A stretch of 64,000 nucleotides of DNA, taken from positions 30,092,773 to 30,156,772 of the forward strand of contig NC_049981.1 of assembly GCF_000003815.2 (NCBI RefSeq), written 5' to 3'. Made by a program: the position numbers and the translations under genes. Each line of letters opens with the position of its first letter. Positions within the stretch are counted from its first letter, which is position 1. Source of the DNA: Branchiostoma floridae. Taxonomy: Eukaryota > Chordata > Leptocardii > Amphioxiformes > Branchiostomatidae. Of this stretch, positions 37,801 to 52,800 are shown in pieces. The notes below the pieces were generated by a model, which did not search any database, was not told the origin of the DNA, and was given only the letters and a program-made list of their open reading frames with translations.

Positions 37801-40800
37801 TAGATTGCTATATACTAGTATGAAATAGGAACTTTAACATATTTACTTATTTAATGTTACACAAATTAGGTGCACTGGTGCACCCACAGTAAATAGTAAA
37901 TAGAATATTACCAGTAGGTGTACAGTTCAAATGCTGGGTGCACTAAATAAAAAAAAAGTGCATGTGCACCCAGTATTTTGAGCCCTGATGGTGGTATAAA
38001 TTATGTTCATGGCCAAAGTTGGAAATGAATATTTTACTGCATGTGTTGTGGAAACGAGTGCAGTGGCTTGCAGTGGTTTAGTGTGTTCTGCAGACATGGC
38101 AGGATTTTGTAATCTAGTTGCTTCACCTTGTTTCAAATACTGTATACTAGAATATCCCATCCTGGATACTACTTGAAAAGCATTGCAAAACATACCACCA
38201 CTTTTGAAGAGAGAATTATGTGCAATGCATGTTTGTCAAAGTTAGAATTTGGTCAAAATACCTCAAAAACATTTATAATTCTTTGCTATAGTGGTATCAG
38301 GCTTCTCTTCTTTCTGTGAACATGGAATAAAGTCCATGGCAAGAAAGTACAGGTACATGGATAATATGTTGATTAAGTGTTTCCTACAATCTTCCACAGA
38401 ATAGTATTCATGATTCCTGCTGTCAATTGAAAAAGCCCATCATGTAGTGGCCATTTCCAATTTAATTACAGCAGAGTGCTTTAATTGCTTAACCTCTGTA
38501 TTATGTTTGTTGTGTTCATGGGATGTAATGAAATAAGTCTGACACACCTCTCAATTAGTACAATGGAGGTTCCTCGATTGATTTCTTGCTTTTCTTTTAT
38601 TATTTTCTTTGTCACTCAATCTCCTACAATTTTTTGGCAATCTAAGATATGACGAAGAAGACAGAGTTTGTTTTTCCGAATCTTTTTTTTAATCATTTAA
38701 GGAAATATTCAAAGTAAAACATTCTGAAGAACAGAAAACCAAGAGGGATGGAAAAAACTGGTTGTCACATCTTCTTGGTTGCCCCAACAATTATCATAAT
38801 GTTAGTACATTTGTAGACAGACTTAGGATAGATGAGAGATGGGATGAGAAAGGAAAACTATTCTGTACTCATCCAGTCAGTATAGCTACAACTACAGTAA
38901 TCATTGTCTTCTTTGTGAAAAAGGCTGTTACGGTAACCATATTTCCTCAAATAAAGTATGCACCCAAATTAAAATGCGCACCCCTGATTTGGGGCAAGAC
39001 AGAGCTGTGGGACTGAAAGCTAAAATGAAAAACAAAACAAATAAAGTATGCACCCCTTCCCCACAAATTTTGAACAGACCTTGAACTGGATAAATTCAAA
39101 TTTATGATGTTTTCTGGCATAAGTGTGTTCTTAAATAGGGCATTGTAATAAGTCTGAAATTAGAACCAAACACTGACAGTAGAACTTTCTTTTGCATATG
39201 TTAGCTTTTGACCCCAGTTCATATTATGTAGGAATATGGTATCCATTAATCATAACTGCAATAAAATGAGGTCACTTTTCCCCAAATCCCTGGGAACTGC
39301 TCAAAATTGGCACCCTCATATTCGGGCCATAATGATTTGGTTGGTTATTTGGATGACATAGTCTGGTTGTCACAAAGCATCCAAACATCCAAAAACTGAT
39401 GCAAGCATGTAAAGAAAAAAGAAGACTTTTGGCCAAAAAAAGTTGCCTTCATTATCAAATCTACAAATAACTGATCAGGAAGGTTAAACGGATGACTATG
39501 CTATAAAGCCTACCAAGCAATAAATTCTTCATTTTTGTTCTTTTTGTTCTTTTTTCTTAGACTTTGGAATTGACTTAGATATTCTACAACATTAGTATCA
39601 GTTGTTCAATATTTTTGCATTGTATGTTTACTAATTTTGTAGCTTCTTTGCACAATTTACAGTATGGACGAGTTATAAACTTTAGAGGGAGGGGGGCACA
39701 GAGGAAAATTGATGCATGCAGGGATGTAATCCATGTAATCAAGTCAGCGTGGCCACAAGTAGAACTGGTGAAATATGGCCTATCTGTAATGGTGATGACC
39801 TCACCCCTATTGAATGACTTCTGCGGTTCAGATTGTCCCATGCAGGCAATTTGGTAAATAAGCTTTTAGTGGAAAATGGTTGTGTGATTATTGCAAGGTG
39901 AAAAAGGAATTTAAGACCATGGTCATAAAGCAAATATGTTATGCAAAACAAATTTTGACATGTACAACTATTTTCTAGATGTTGCTGTAAAGTATTGTAA
40001 ACTTTATGCAACATCATCTGAAACCTTGAACAACATTTCATGTAGAAATAGCTCCTGCATTTTTTCATCTTAGATTTCAATTTATAAGACTATTGTCTAA
40101 TAAAGCTTAACTCTGAGGATGAACATTGGTTAACTTTGTCTGCCTAATGTTTTTTCTGTGTCCCACTCATTGTCTGGGGTGGCCGTGTTGTTGATCATTG
40201 CATCCCTTTGTAGTAGCCACAGGCTATTTGGGCAGCCCTGGCTGTGCGTGCTGAACAGCCAAACCAATAAATAAATAAATAAATCGCTGTTAATCTGTCA
40301 TTTTAAGCTTAAAAATGGACAAAAAATCCTTAAGCTTAGATGTTTTTGAAGCTCAGATTTCTTTGTTTCATCCTTTTCAGGCACTTGAGATTCCGACAGG
40401 AGATTCCCCGGGAGGCGCTTTCATCCGTACGACCTTTGACATCGCCATCATCGATGTCAATGACGAGACACCAACCTTCGACCAATCAGAATACAGCATC
40501 ACCGTGTCTGAATCCACCCTTGTTGGAGCAGCGTTGCCCTTGACGCTGCAGGTCAACGACCCTGATGAGGTATGGCATTCCATCTAAAGGCCCAACCAAT
40601 TTAATTTCTTGGTTCACGGATTTTTTCATAAAAAATACGGAGCGAGAGGGCGAAATAAAAATAAAAATTGTAAAATGGTTGGGGTAAAGGTAAGGGCTAA
40701 TCCAAAACATAAAGAATAAAAAGTTTTCAGCTTGAAAAAAGTACAAAAACACTATTACTGTACAGTAACAGCACCTGTTCATTGAAAATTACAAAAGTAG

Positions 40801-43800
40801 TGTCAGTTTTTATGTTTGCTACACCAGAAAGTTGGTGAATGGTTTCATTAATGGTGAAAATTTGCTGAGTGGCAATTTTTATTTTCATTTTTTTTTTAAA
40901 AAAATAGGAGCGAGCGAATCCGTGAACCAAAAAATTAAATTGGTGAATAATAGTAGTAGTAGTAGTAGAAGTAGTTACTGTAGTAGACTGGTTTAAGAAA
41001 GCAATACGCATAACAGTCCTCCTGGCAACCTAGGAGCTGAATTGCGAGGACATTACAATCATGTTCCATTCCACAGTACAACTGAAAAATAAATAAATAA
41101 CAAATAAAATCTTCATTTTGATCTTCTTTTAATATGGCCAATGTTTTGTTGCGGGGCTAGAGTAACTTCAGAAGAGAAGTTAGTGCAGGCTTGCAGTTTC
41201 ATCATGTTGCTTTTTGCAATCAGTTGACAAGATTGAACACTGGGTGAACTGCTTGTTGCCTGATATGGTTCAGCTACCAGGCAATTGATAATCACTAAAA
41301 GATTCTGTCTGCTCACCCCTGGCAAGGTCAAATGTGATCGGTTCATCAATGTCAAATGACCCGACCTTGGCAGGGAAGGTGTACGTTTGAAGTACTTTGA
41401 TTTGTGATAACCTTGGAGCTATAGGGTCTGCTTGGAAGATCTGTCAATGAATTCTTGGCCGTTACCTATACATTTTGTGTATAAGAAGTCTTCAGAAAAC
41501 ATTGAAACAATGTTAGTTATGATTTGCTGAAGTGCTTTCCTTACAACATGCATTGGAAGGCAACATGCTTAATACCAGTCCACAGTGCTGAATCTTGGTC
41601 CTGTCCTTGGTGCTGAAATATGTGTTATTTTGCCACTGTTAGTTATTTACATAAAAAAAATTCATGACGTTGATGAAGGATAGTAGCTGTTTGGTGTTGT
41701 ATGTGGCATAACAGGTAGAGTGTTGGCCTCAAACCTGAGAAAGGTCCTGGGTTAGATGCTCTCCCTGCCCCTGACGTTGCACTCTTCGCTTCACCCTGGC
41801 GTAAAAATGAGTACCTGACTTTAGTCGGGGAGGTAAAACTGCTACCTTTACCTTCACTTGGGTGCAGTGCCACATTGTCCTTGTCTGTCAATCAATCAAT
41901 CAATCAAAAATGGTTTATTATCAAAACAAGGTTCTGGCAGCCAGAGGCTGAATTGTGTATTGTTGCTTATTTCAACATACATATTAATCAATTTCTAGCA
42001 CTTGATTGCACTTTAAAACTAATGATATCGGAGAATATTACTGTTTTAGTGGATAGTTCTTTTGACATGAATAAAAACATACATGATTTACTGTTTGTAG
42101 TCAAAGCAATTTTTAACAAAAATAACAAATATAAAAAAGTAGCTGTTAGGCTACTAATTCTCAATTTCTTTTTAGGGTAAAGGAAGAGGGTTAAAGACTG
42201 TTTAACCATTCAACTCTTTCTCCTTTGTTGTACTTGCAGGAAGAGAATGGTGCATACATGCTGCACCTGGTGGGGCTCACGGCTCCCCAGTTCCTGGTCT
42301 CTCCGTCCTCGGCCATGGGAGAAGCTGCCATCACTCTCAGGGTCAACAAACCGCTGGACTATGAGGTGGAACAGATGCACCTACTGGAGGTAATAGGTTG
42401 AAGGTCACTTGAGGTCAGATGCACCTATTGGAGGTAAAGCTTCAAAGTTCACCTGAGGTCAGATGCACCTACTGGATGTAATGGGTCAAAGGTCATTTTG
42501 AGGCCACGCATGATTTCTTTACAAAGATGCAGGCGTTAGAGGAAAAATGTTTATACGAACATTGCATTCAAGGTCTTTTGTCTTCTCTCATATCTTCTTC
42601 TTTGACTTGAGACTTTGTTCATTAGTATTGGTTTTCTGATATGTTTTTGTACAATTTGCAGAATATGTTTGCTAATTTTATAGCTTCTTTGAAGGAATCA
42701 CAGCATGGCTACTACCTTTTGGGGAAACAGACAAAAAAATTATATGCTTGTGTTGTCCTTCTTTCTTGCAGATTTTTGCCAATGAGACCAATGGAGAGAA
42801 ATATGGGCATGCCACCATCACAATCACCCTCATCAACGAGAATGACCACAGACCAACGTTCACTCAGTCAACCTATTCACTATCTGTAGAGGAGAACATC
42901 CCCATAGGAACCAGTCTACTCAATGTATCAGTAAGTATCTACAGTCAGAATTCTGTTTACCTTGAAACAAGGCTCATTTTGAGCCACACAGATGTTCTGT
43001 GCTCAAAATACCCATTTACACACTTTCAAACGCAACCACATTTTACTTGGCACATCTTAATTTTAAACCCAGGTAAAACAGTGTGCAACCTGAGATTTTT
43101 CAGTTGGAACAATGCTTTACCCCACCTAGGTGCATAAGCTTTTGTATTTATTTCTTGATAAGATAAAACATACAAAAAAGTTAAATGTAACTGGAAGAAC
43201 AGGTAATTGATAAGCAGCTGATTTGAAGAAAGTAATAACAGATAACATGGAAGTGGGGCAACCTACATGTAAATATCATCTGAATATTTCAGAAAACAGA
43301 AAACATTTTAGGAAAGAAGGACTAAAACATTTTATGAAAGGACTTTCTCCAATCTGCCTACTGCCTGCTATGTGAGAACCTCTCAGAAAACATTGAAGCA
43401 AAGTTAGTTATGATCTGCTGAAGTGCTTTCTTTACAACATCCAATGGAAGGCTAGCCTGTGTACATTCTGGATAGTAGTTTGCTCTGATGTTTATTATAC
43501 ACTATATACAGTCGTTTCTTGCTCCAACGTTTATCATACACTATATACAGTTGCTTCTCTGCTATTCCTACTATCTGGATGGTACCCTGGCTACTGAAAG
43601 GCAGCTTAATAACAGTCCACAGTGCTGAATGTTGGTCCTGCCCTTAGTGCTGAAATATGTATTGCTTTGCCACAAATAAATAAATGAATGAATGAATGAA
43701 TGAATTGGTTATTTACATCAAAAGTTCTAAAGTCATTACGTTTACAAATGCTAGACACCCAGGTAATAGGATATACCAAATAATAGTTACTCAAGCAACT

Positions 43801-46800
43801 GGATATGATTTTGGAAATGGTAATAGTTTCTAGAATCAAATCCAGTTGCTTGAGTAACTATTATTTGACTCATAAAAAATTTGCTGAGAGGTCAACTTTA
43901 TGGCTCAATCTTGGTTCATCACAGGATGGCTGTGTGTGAATTTTTTATTCAAAGCCACAAAAAATTAGGACCAGGTTTATTCCTAGGTGCTTTCAGTTTC
44001 ATGGAGATAAGACAGTCATATTCAAGTTTTCCTCCCTGCCCAACCGTTTGTTTAGATTGGAATGGCTTAACCGAATACTTCCTTCTCTGCAGGCATCAGA
44101 CAGAGATATAGGAGAGTTTGGTGATGTCACCTACTTCATCAATGATGATGAGTAAGTCATCATTTCTTTTTTTTGCTGCCTTTTGCTAATTTCCCGAGGT
44201 AATCTGTAATACTGTTAAAACAGTAATGAAATGAGTGATATTGCCGTGATGCTCTTTTAATGGCTAAAGGAGAATAACGTATGTTAGACTTCTAGATCAA
44301 CAATAACTAACAATAATCATGCCATAAAATCTTCTTGTTCACTGTATCTGTATTGGTATCTATATAGCCGGAATGACCGCCCTTCTGCGTAACACACCCA
44401 TTTTGCAGGTACACGGTAGCAGCTGGTTATATTACACTGAACTGCCTGTCACACCTAACTTCATCTATCTGCAAATCCTCTTTAAAACTATCCAGCAAAC
44501 TGTTCCTACTTTGCTTGGTAATAAATTCCACTATACAATACTGAATGTTTTTTACCCCACCTTCTCAGTGCCAGGTTTAGGATAGACAGCACAACAGAAG
44601 CCATCTACACACAAACTAAAGTCCCTCCTCTTGTGTACTTATTCTTCCCAGTCCCAGGTTTAGGATAGACGGCAACACAGGAGTGATCTACACACTGGAC
44701 CAGCTCGACTATGAGGATGCCTGGAGGTTCAGCCTGACGATTATCGCACAAGACGGAGGCACTCCGCCGCAGCAGACTGCTGCCAGGGTCAGGATTGACA
44801 TTGTGGACTTGAACGACAACAGGCCGATCTTCCAGAGAGACGATTACGTCGGGACGGTGCGGGAAAATGAAGCGTCACAGACGCCGATCTTAAGAGTCAG
44901 GGTAAGGAGGTCTCTCTTTTTTTCCTCTGCAATGCCCCCCAGGCACAAGTGGAAGGATAAAGTAAAGTTAAGTTTTTTGTTTGTTATATCTACAACTTCT
45001 GTTCACCACAAGACTTCTTGTGAGTCACTGAGAAGTTGGGATCAGATAAACAAGATTGTCATGACAGATATATGTTCACCTATGCCTTGAGAATTTTGGA
45101 TCAGATAAACAAGATTTTCATGACAGACGTATGTTCACCTATGCCTTGAGAAGTTGGGATAAGATAAACAAGATTGTCATGACAGATATATGTTCACCTA
45201 TGCCTTGAGAAGTTGGGATCAGTTGAATAAGATTTTCATGACAGATATATGTTCACCTATTCCTTGAGAAGTTGGCATCTGATAAACAAGATTTTCATAA
45301 CAGATATACATTTTGTATGTTCACCTATGCCTTGAGAAGTTGAAATCAGAATTAGATAAAAATGATTGTCATGACAGATGTATGTTCACCTAATGACTTG
45401 AGAAGTTGGTATCATATTAACAAGATCATCATGACAGATGTATGTTCACCTATGACTTGAGCAGTTTTCACTTATATCCTTCAGGGAAGTTTGATCTATG
45501 AAGATATAGTAGCACACAAAGTTTGCACTGAAGGATGCAAGCTGCATATTCAGACAGATTTATTTGGTACACTCTTTCCAGAATGAACCACTACTCTTTT
45601 TGAAGTGTGATAGGTTCTTTAACTACTATAGGTGTGGCTCTCCTCAAACACAGGACCACAATCTAAAGTCCTATCCTTAGAACATCACTTAACCTAGGTA
45701 TGTCTACTAATTTCCAACTGTCGTGAGTCAAATGAGGATATTGATTTAAAGTGCCTTCTCCAAGGATTCAAACTCTGGGTACCTCTAGGTTCTGGGTTGA
45801 CACCCCTGACCACAAATCCACCGTGCCATTTGCTTCTACAGCCGTGACAATCCTCCTCTTGATGGAAATCAGACCACACCAGTGTGAAACCCAAGCAGTA
45901 TGCAGCTGCAGGATTGCTTATTGACTTTTGCATTAGACCTTAATGAGGAGGTTTTTCTAATTTCTGCTGGTGAAGTGTGAACAATGCAGTGAAATTGGAG
46001 GCCATATTGGTCGAGGGTTTACGGTGAAAGAAGCTAGAGTGAGGAAGACGTGTGTCATTAACACCTGTGTTCAAAGTCACCTAACATGGCCAGCAAAAAT
46101 CAATAGAGTGATTCTGGGCATTCTTCTATGTTTTCATACACTCACACATGCATACACTATCCGGTTTATCGTCTGTTGTTCCCCATCCTGTGGGGGTTAG
46201 ACAAGCTTGCACGTAGATGATGGGACTTGATGGCAGCTCAACAGTGTCTTCTATCATTTGTATACAGTGTGGGTATTTTTTTCCACAATTATTTATCATT
46301 CACAACTGTAGTAAAAAAGAAGTCAACAAATAAAGTGTTTATACCATATTGAGGTTCAGTTACGCTGATGACATACCAATCTATTTTCTTGGTTGCAAGA
46401 CTATTTAAGGAAGCAGGTAAGGAGAAAACAGAGAGCTGGAAGAAAAACTTAGACCTCTTTAAATTCCCTCCCTGAAAGACAATCACCAATGCCATCCTGG
46501 GACAGAAATTTGCTTGTGGGATGGAAAATAATTCTACCCCATCTGTCCCAAAAATGGAACATATTTAACCAGAAAAACAGCAACATGGGCTCCTAAACAA
46601 TGAGTGGGACAGAAAAATATTTTAAGGTGGAGACAGCCCTGGTTTCAACGTTATCTTTTTTGGAACCCAAATCACATCATTGGCTTCATGATAAAGATGT
46701 GGTAACAGACGGAAGGAAGGGAACCTGGAACATAAGCATGACACTGGAACTGCTGCAGCATTGATCTCGCAATCAATATCCTAGAGGAAGGAGTTGACGC

Positions 46801-49800
46801 CATCACACGAGGCCTAGGAAAAAATATGTTACAGTAGTGTTTCCTGTTTAGTCCTGAAAAGAATAATGTCGGTAGGAAGGGATTATATTTTTTTAGGTTG
46901 CCCCAACTCAAGTGAAACATATTACAATACAGTTCAACATAGTAAACAGTAAAGCATGAGGACACCTGTCCTTCAATGTCAAACTTTTGTAATTTTGCGC
47001 ATATTATAAATTGACACTTTTATCATTCACTAGATAGGACAAGCAGTGTTTTTACTTCAATAGGAAGCAGGCTGACTACAAATTGTGACTGGAAACTGTG
47101 TGATTCCACTGCCCTCCCCCCAAAAAGTCTAGGGTCAGCAGGTTTTTCTAGGGTAGGTAGGGAAACAGGAAACACAACATTTTTTTCCTAGGCCCAAGGA
47201 AGGAGTCGACACCATCACCCGAGGAGGCGCAACATCTGGGCAATGATGCCAGATTGTCTCTTATTGATTTTTCTTTATCACTGTTAATCCCTGATGTTCT
47301 CCTAATTCCTGCACCTTTTTGTTTCATTGAACTCTTTCTCAGCAGCAGTATAGATAAGAGTCCCAGGGCTCAAAATACTTTTTTCTAAATACCTGCACTG
47401 GTGCAGGTAACATTGAAATTTACCTGCACCAGACAAATTTTACCTGCACCACTCTGAATTTAGGAAGTATAGATTATACTAAAATTGTTCAGGAACAATT
47501 GCTATTTTTTCTTTTATACAGCATATTCCTTAATAGGTGGTAGTGGTAACATTCAATGCACCTGATAACAATCCACATACACCTACATCATATGACATTT
47601 ATGTATAAATGGACCAGTGCAGGTTAGGTGTAGGTTGACACTAGAAATACCTGCACAGCTCCAATTTTACCTGCACTAACCTGCATATGCAGGCAGTATT
47701 TTGAGCCCTGGAAGACAGAAAGGAATAACTCAAAGAGCATAATTCATTCTCTAAATGTTCTCTTTCCCTCTAAGTCTTCTAAGTCTTCCTCTAAAGATTT
47801 TCTTCTCATAGCTCATATTTGCTTGCTTACATATTACAATAATGTTATGTTTTTAAATCCATGATGTTTTTTAGAGGATGTGTACATGTTAGTGAATATT
47901 ATGCTAGATAAGGACTACAGTACCTATAACACTCCCAACCTAAAGATTTTTTCTCTCATAGCCCTTATTTCCTTGCTCGCATCTTACAATGTGTAGTGTT
48001 TTTAAATCCAGGATGTGTTCTACAGGATGTGTACATGTTACCTAACACTCCAAACCTAAAGATTTTTTCTTCTCATAGCACTTATTTCCTTTCACACATC
48101 TTACAAATTGAATGTGTAGACTGTTTGTCAATCCATGATGTGTTCTAGAGGATGTGTAGTACATTGTAAGTGAATAGGCTAGATAATGACTGCAGTACAG
48201 CTATTATCACCTAAAACTCCTAACCTAAAGATTTTCTACTGAGGCACAATTTCCCTGCTCGCATCTTAATTACAATGTGAAGACTGTTTTAAATCCATGA
48301 TGTGTTCTAGAGGATGTGTACATGTTGGTGAATAGGCCAGATGATAACTGCAGTACACCTATAATCACCTAACACTCCCTGCCTCAAGATTTTTTCTTGT
48401 CACAACTAGTTGGATGACCTTGGCTGACTGTAATATCCGAGTCAAATAAATGGATAAATAGCCTTAATTTCCTTGCTAAAATCTTACAATGTGTAGTTTT
48501 TTTAAATCCATGATGCGTACATGTAAGTGAATAGGCTAGATAATGACTGCACTACACCAATAATCACCTAACACTCCGAACCTTTTCCACTGCAGAACTG
48601 GATCAATAGAGAAAATCATAGATCGGTGTTCCCCTAACTATCCCCTAATTACGGTGGGAGTGTGCTCATTTTCCTCTCTGGATGGTCTACTGATCAGTAG
48701 TGTTGTAATGGGGGTTAAGAGTTCACAGTTTAGGGAATGGTTAGTAGAGTGGGGGAGGAATATAAGATTAGTGGCTTGTCACTGCATGAGGAATATGGGA
48801 TCTTAGAATAGTGGCCGTAAGGCATTATAGAATTGCAAGATGTCATCAGCATGGTTTCAAAAGAAGAAAATGCTAAAAACATCCTACATATTACATGTAA
48901 TTTTGGACAAATATTGCACTTTGGACAAACACTTCTAACCTTTTACAGCTAATACTTCAAAAGTTAATACTTCGTGAAAAGCTTCCATGCCATTGTACGG
49001 ATTAAAATGACTCCCCAGTGGGAGTTGAAAATGGAAAAATCTGGAGTTTAAAAAAAATCTCCAGACTATTTTGAAAAGTCTCCAGATTGTTTCAAACAAT
49101 TCCAGTCTACTTTCAAGTTGATTTACAGATTCATCATTCTGTTTCAAAAATCCAACAAACAACAAATTTATTTGGTATGACCTAAAGCACAAAATTGCTA
49201 TAGTACAGCAGACTTAAGGCTAGCAGATATGGATTCACTTCTTCATAGCATGGTGCCATGTGTAATATCATGTATTGGTCTTGGTGATAGATCGCTCCCC
49301 AGTGGAAAAGATAGGACCTGCAGTTACAATATGTGATCACATATCCTGTGGGAGATTAACTTCACCATCAACACAGAGGGAGGGCATGGGTACATCTACA
49401 CCTCTATTACGATTGATGTTATTTTGTTTCCTTTCCCTTCTCCCAGGCAACAGATGAAGACTCCCCTCCATACAACATTCTAGTCTATAACATCACATCT
49501 GGGGACTCTCTCCATAACTTCACCATCGGCACAGAGGATGGGTACGGATACATCTACACGTCTATAATATTTGATAGTATTTTCTTCCCTTTTCCTCCTC
49601 TCAGGCAACAGATGAAGACTCCCCACCATACAACATCCTAGTGTATAACATCACATCTGGGGACTCTCTCCATAACTTCACCATCAGCAAAGAGGAAGGG
49701 CATAGGTACATCTACACGTCTATTATAATATAATTGCATTTTTTACCCTTTTCCCTCTCTCAGGCAACAGATGAAGACTCCCTGCCATACAACATTCTAG

Positions 49801-52800
49801 TCTATAACATCACCTCTGGGGACTCTCTCCATAACTTCACCATCAGTACAGAGGACGGGTACGGGTACATCTACACGAGTATTATGATTAATGGTATCTT
49901 CTTTTCAAATTGCTTTTCCTTCTTCCTTGTCTCAGGCAACTGATGAAGACTCTCCACCATACAACATTCTAGTCTATAACATCACATCTGGGGACTCTCT
50001 CCATAACTTCACCATCAGTACAGAGGACGGGTACGGGTACATCTACACCTCCGCGCCGCTGGACTATGAGATGATGACGGGAAACCTGTTTGAGCTGATG
50101 GTGACGGCTACCGATGGTGGCAACCACACTCTGAACAGCACCACACGAGTGGTGATCGAGGTTGAGGTTAGTGTTGCGTCCTCTTCTTCTTCTTCTGGTT
50201 TCCTGTACAACTTTCTTTAGCTGAAGAGTCTGACACAGTCAGGAGTAGAGGTACTCAAGATACCACACCAGTGGTGATTGAAGTTGAGGTAAGCCTTTAC
50301 AGGACACACTGAAAGGTGTGTACCAAATCAAACTGCAGGTCTGTGCTGGTTTCAGAAAATCTGTCAGTTTGAATATCTATCAAACAATTCCCAATAGCTA
50401 TCTACTTAGTTCCTAGACCTCCTGGTTGTTGGGGGAACAAGGTTCATGTTCATAAAGAGGAAGAATTGCATCCAGGTTTTCTGTGCAATGTATGGCAGCC
50501 ATCAGCAATTCTGGGAGGATGAGAGACGTTCACTCTTTGTTACTATTATGTACTCTAGCTACACACTCTCTGAAAAATGAAGAATATTAATATCTATTTT
50601 ACTTCCTGATGTTTCCTACAGGATCAAAATGACAATGGCCCCGTATTCAACCAACAGGAATATAATGTTTCAGTGAGAGAGGACATATCTGCAGGTACAA
50701 AAAAGTGTTTGTTTGTTTGAACCTTTCATTCATGAGAAGCTCAGACACGTTGGGACCGCATCCTTGCTGCTACCTCACAAAGTGGCAAGGATGCTTAACT
50801 TATTTACATTCAAGAACATTCCAATGGAAGGTAATTACATCACAATAGAATAGGTCAAGTTCAGATTGCACTGACTCTGTCTCTAGCACCGATGGTATTT
50901 GGTTCATTTTGTACTGATGAAGGCAGCAGATGGTTATCAAAACGTTTGCTGCAGAATTAAACCAGTTTGTATCATAGAAGACTTTGTTTAATTGATCTAC
51001 CAACCTGATGAAACTATATATGGATGATCCATGCCCTGTTTGTTTGTTTGCCCCGTAGGTGACACGGTGCTGCGTGTGTTTGCCAGCGATGCAGACATGT
51101 CCGAGGAGCTTGGACAGGACTCCGTTATTTACTCCATGTCCGGCTCCAGTCGCTTCCGAATCAACCCTCGCGACGGCGAGGTAACCACGACAACCTTCCT
51201 CGACCACGAGAGGGAGACAGACTACGTTCTGGAAGTAAGGAAATCATATCAAATTTCATAGTTGGAGGCCTGGCAAACCTGCATACCGTATCAGCCACAC
51301 GGTGAATTTACATCATTACAGCAATTAAATGGCTCTTATTGTGTAGTGTCATCAACATAATGTAATGTCCAAGATATTTACACAATGTACATTGTGATGC
51401 TGTTTCTGATTTTTTTTGTAGATCAAGGCTGTTGATGGAGGGCAAGGCCTGGATCAGAGGACAGCCACAGTGTTTGTAAGTCTGATAACTTCTTAGTCTA
51501 TGGTCTTATAATCTCTTGGTTGTCCATCTATTACTAGGTTAACCCTCAAACTGCCAAGCCCAACATAAAATATATACCGTGTCCTGTGCCCCGTGCTTTT
51601 ATAATACACTGCATACAGTCGCTTCTCTGCTATTCCGGCAGGGAACCTTGACATTTCTAATGTCTGGAATCGTCAAAATTTTGGAGGAGGGCGCTGATTG
51701 GTCCCTACACATCAGCGAATAAAGGAAAGGGTGCAAGTGCTCAGGTGTTCCAACACCTGAAACGCCCTCCGTCCACTTGCGGGAGGGCTGTTGTCATCAA
51801 CTGAGTGCTTTAGAACCCTTTCCTTCATTTGCTCATTTGCTAATTTTATTGACATCACCACCAGAAGGTTTGAATGTGCAGTTCTCCAGACAGGTAGCGG
51901 AAGCAAACATAGGAGCAAACTACTACCCGGATGGTACCCAGGCTAGACAAGAGGCACTTTGCCATCTTTAAGTTTAAAACCCTCCATACTCCATACCACA
52001 CTGTGTGTTTTTCTCCCACAGGTAAACATCACAGTGCTGGATGTGAACGACAACAGCCCTGTTTTCGTCCAACCTGAGTACCACACAAACATCCTTGAAA
52101 ATATCACAGACATGGAGATAGTGGTGCAGGTAAGGGCAGATTCAGTCATTGAGACAAATGACAGCTAATGTACCTTAATCTTATTTATTTGTAACACTTA
52201 AATTAACCTTTTTATGAGGGTAGCCTGTGTCTGCTGTATCCAAAAACAGGGTATTGGACAAAGGTTTTGAATGGCAATATTTTCAAAATGTTGCAGTTTG
52301 AAAGCCAACGTTAATATCAACTTGATATTCCTAAAGGCCATTATTGAGATACAACGGTTATAGATTACCCTGCAGATAAAGGTGAACTTGCGTTACCGTA
52401 AAATCTGCCCACTCAGGGGACCAATGAAATCTAATCTTTGTGGACAGGTGGTCACTATAGAGTGAGGATTTTGATGCTTCTTTCAATCTAGAAATTTGTA
52501 AGAACGATTGCACATCGAGAATAAAAACTGGCACACACAACTATAATAATTAAAGTTTTTTGGTAATAAGACTCTCAAGTGGCATCTGCCAGAATGGGGC
52601 AATTCTGTCTGGTTCACCTGTGTACAATACAGCACAATGTGAACCAGTCAGAATTGCTTTGAGGGAGTTGACAGACGGTCACCGAAACATCAGTGGAATA
52701 AAGCTGTGGTTGAATGCGTAGCCTGGTATATCCAGCTGTATTGTAACTCCCAAGTTTCTTCTGTCTTCTCTGTATTTGCGGAGAGAACAGAAGAGACACG

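Noticed and set aside
42748-43137. Exon 12 extended to 43137 as one frame
   Set aside because: Homology stops at GTATCA|gtaagt (42930); the extension is intron that happens to be open.
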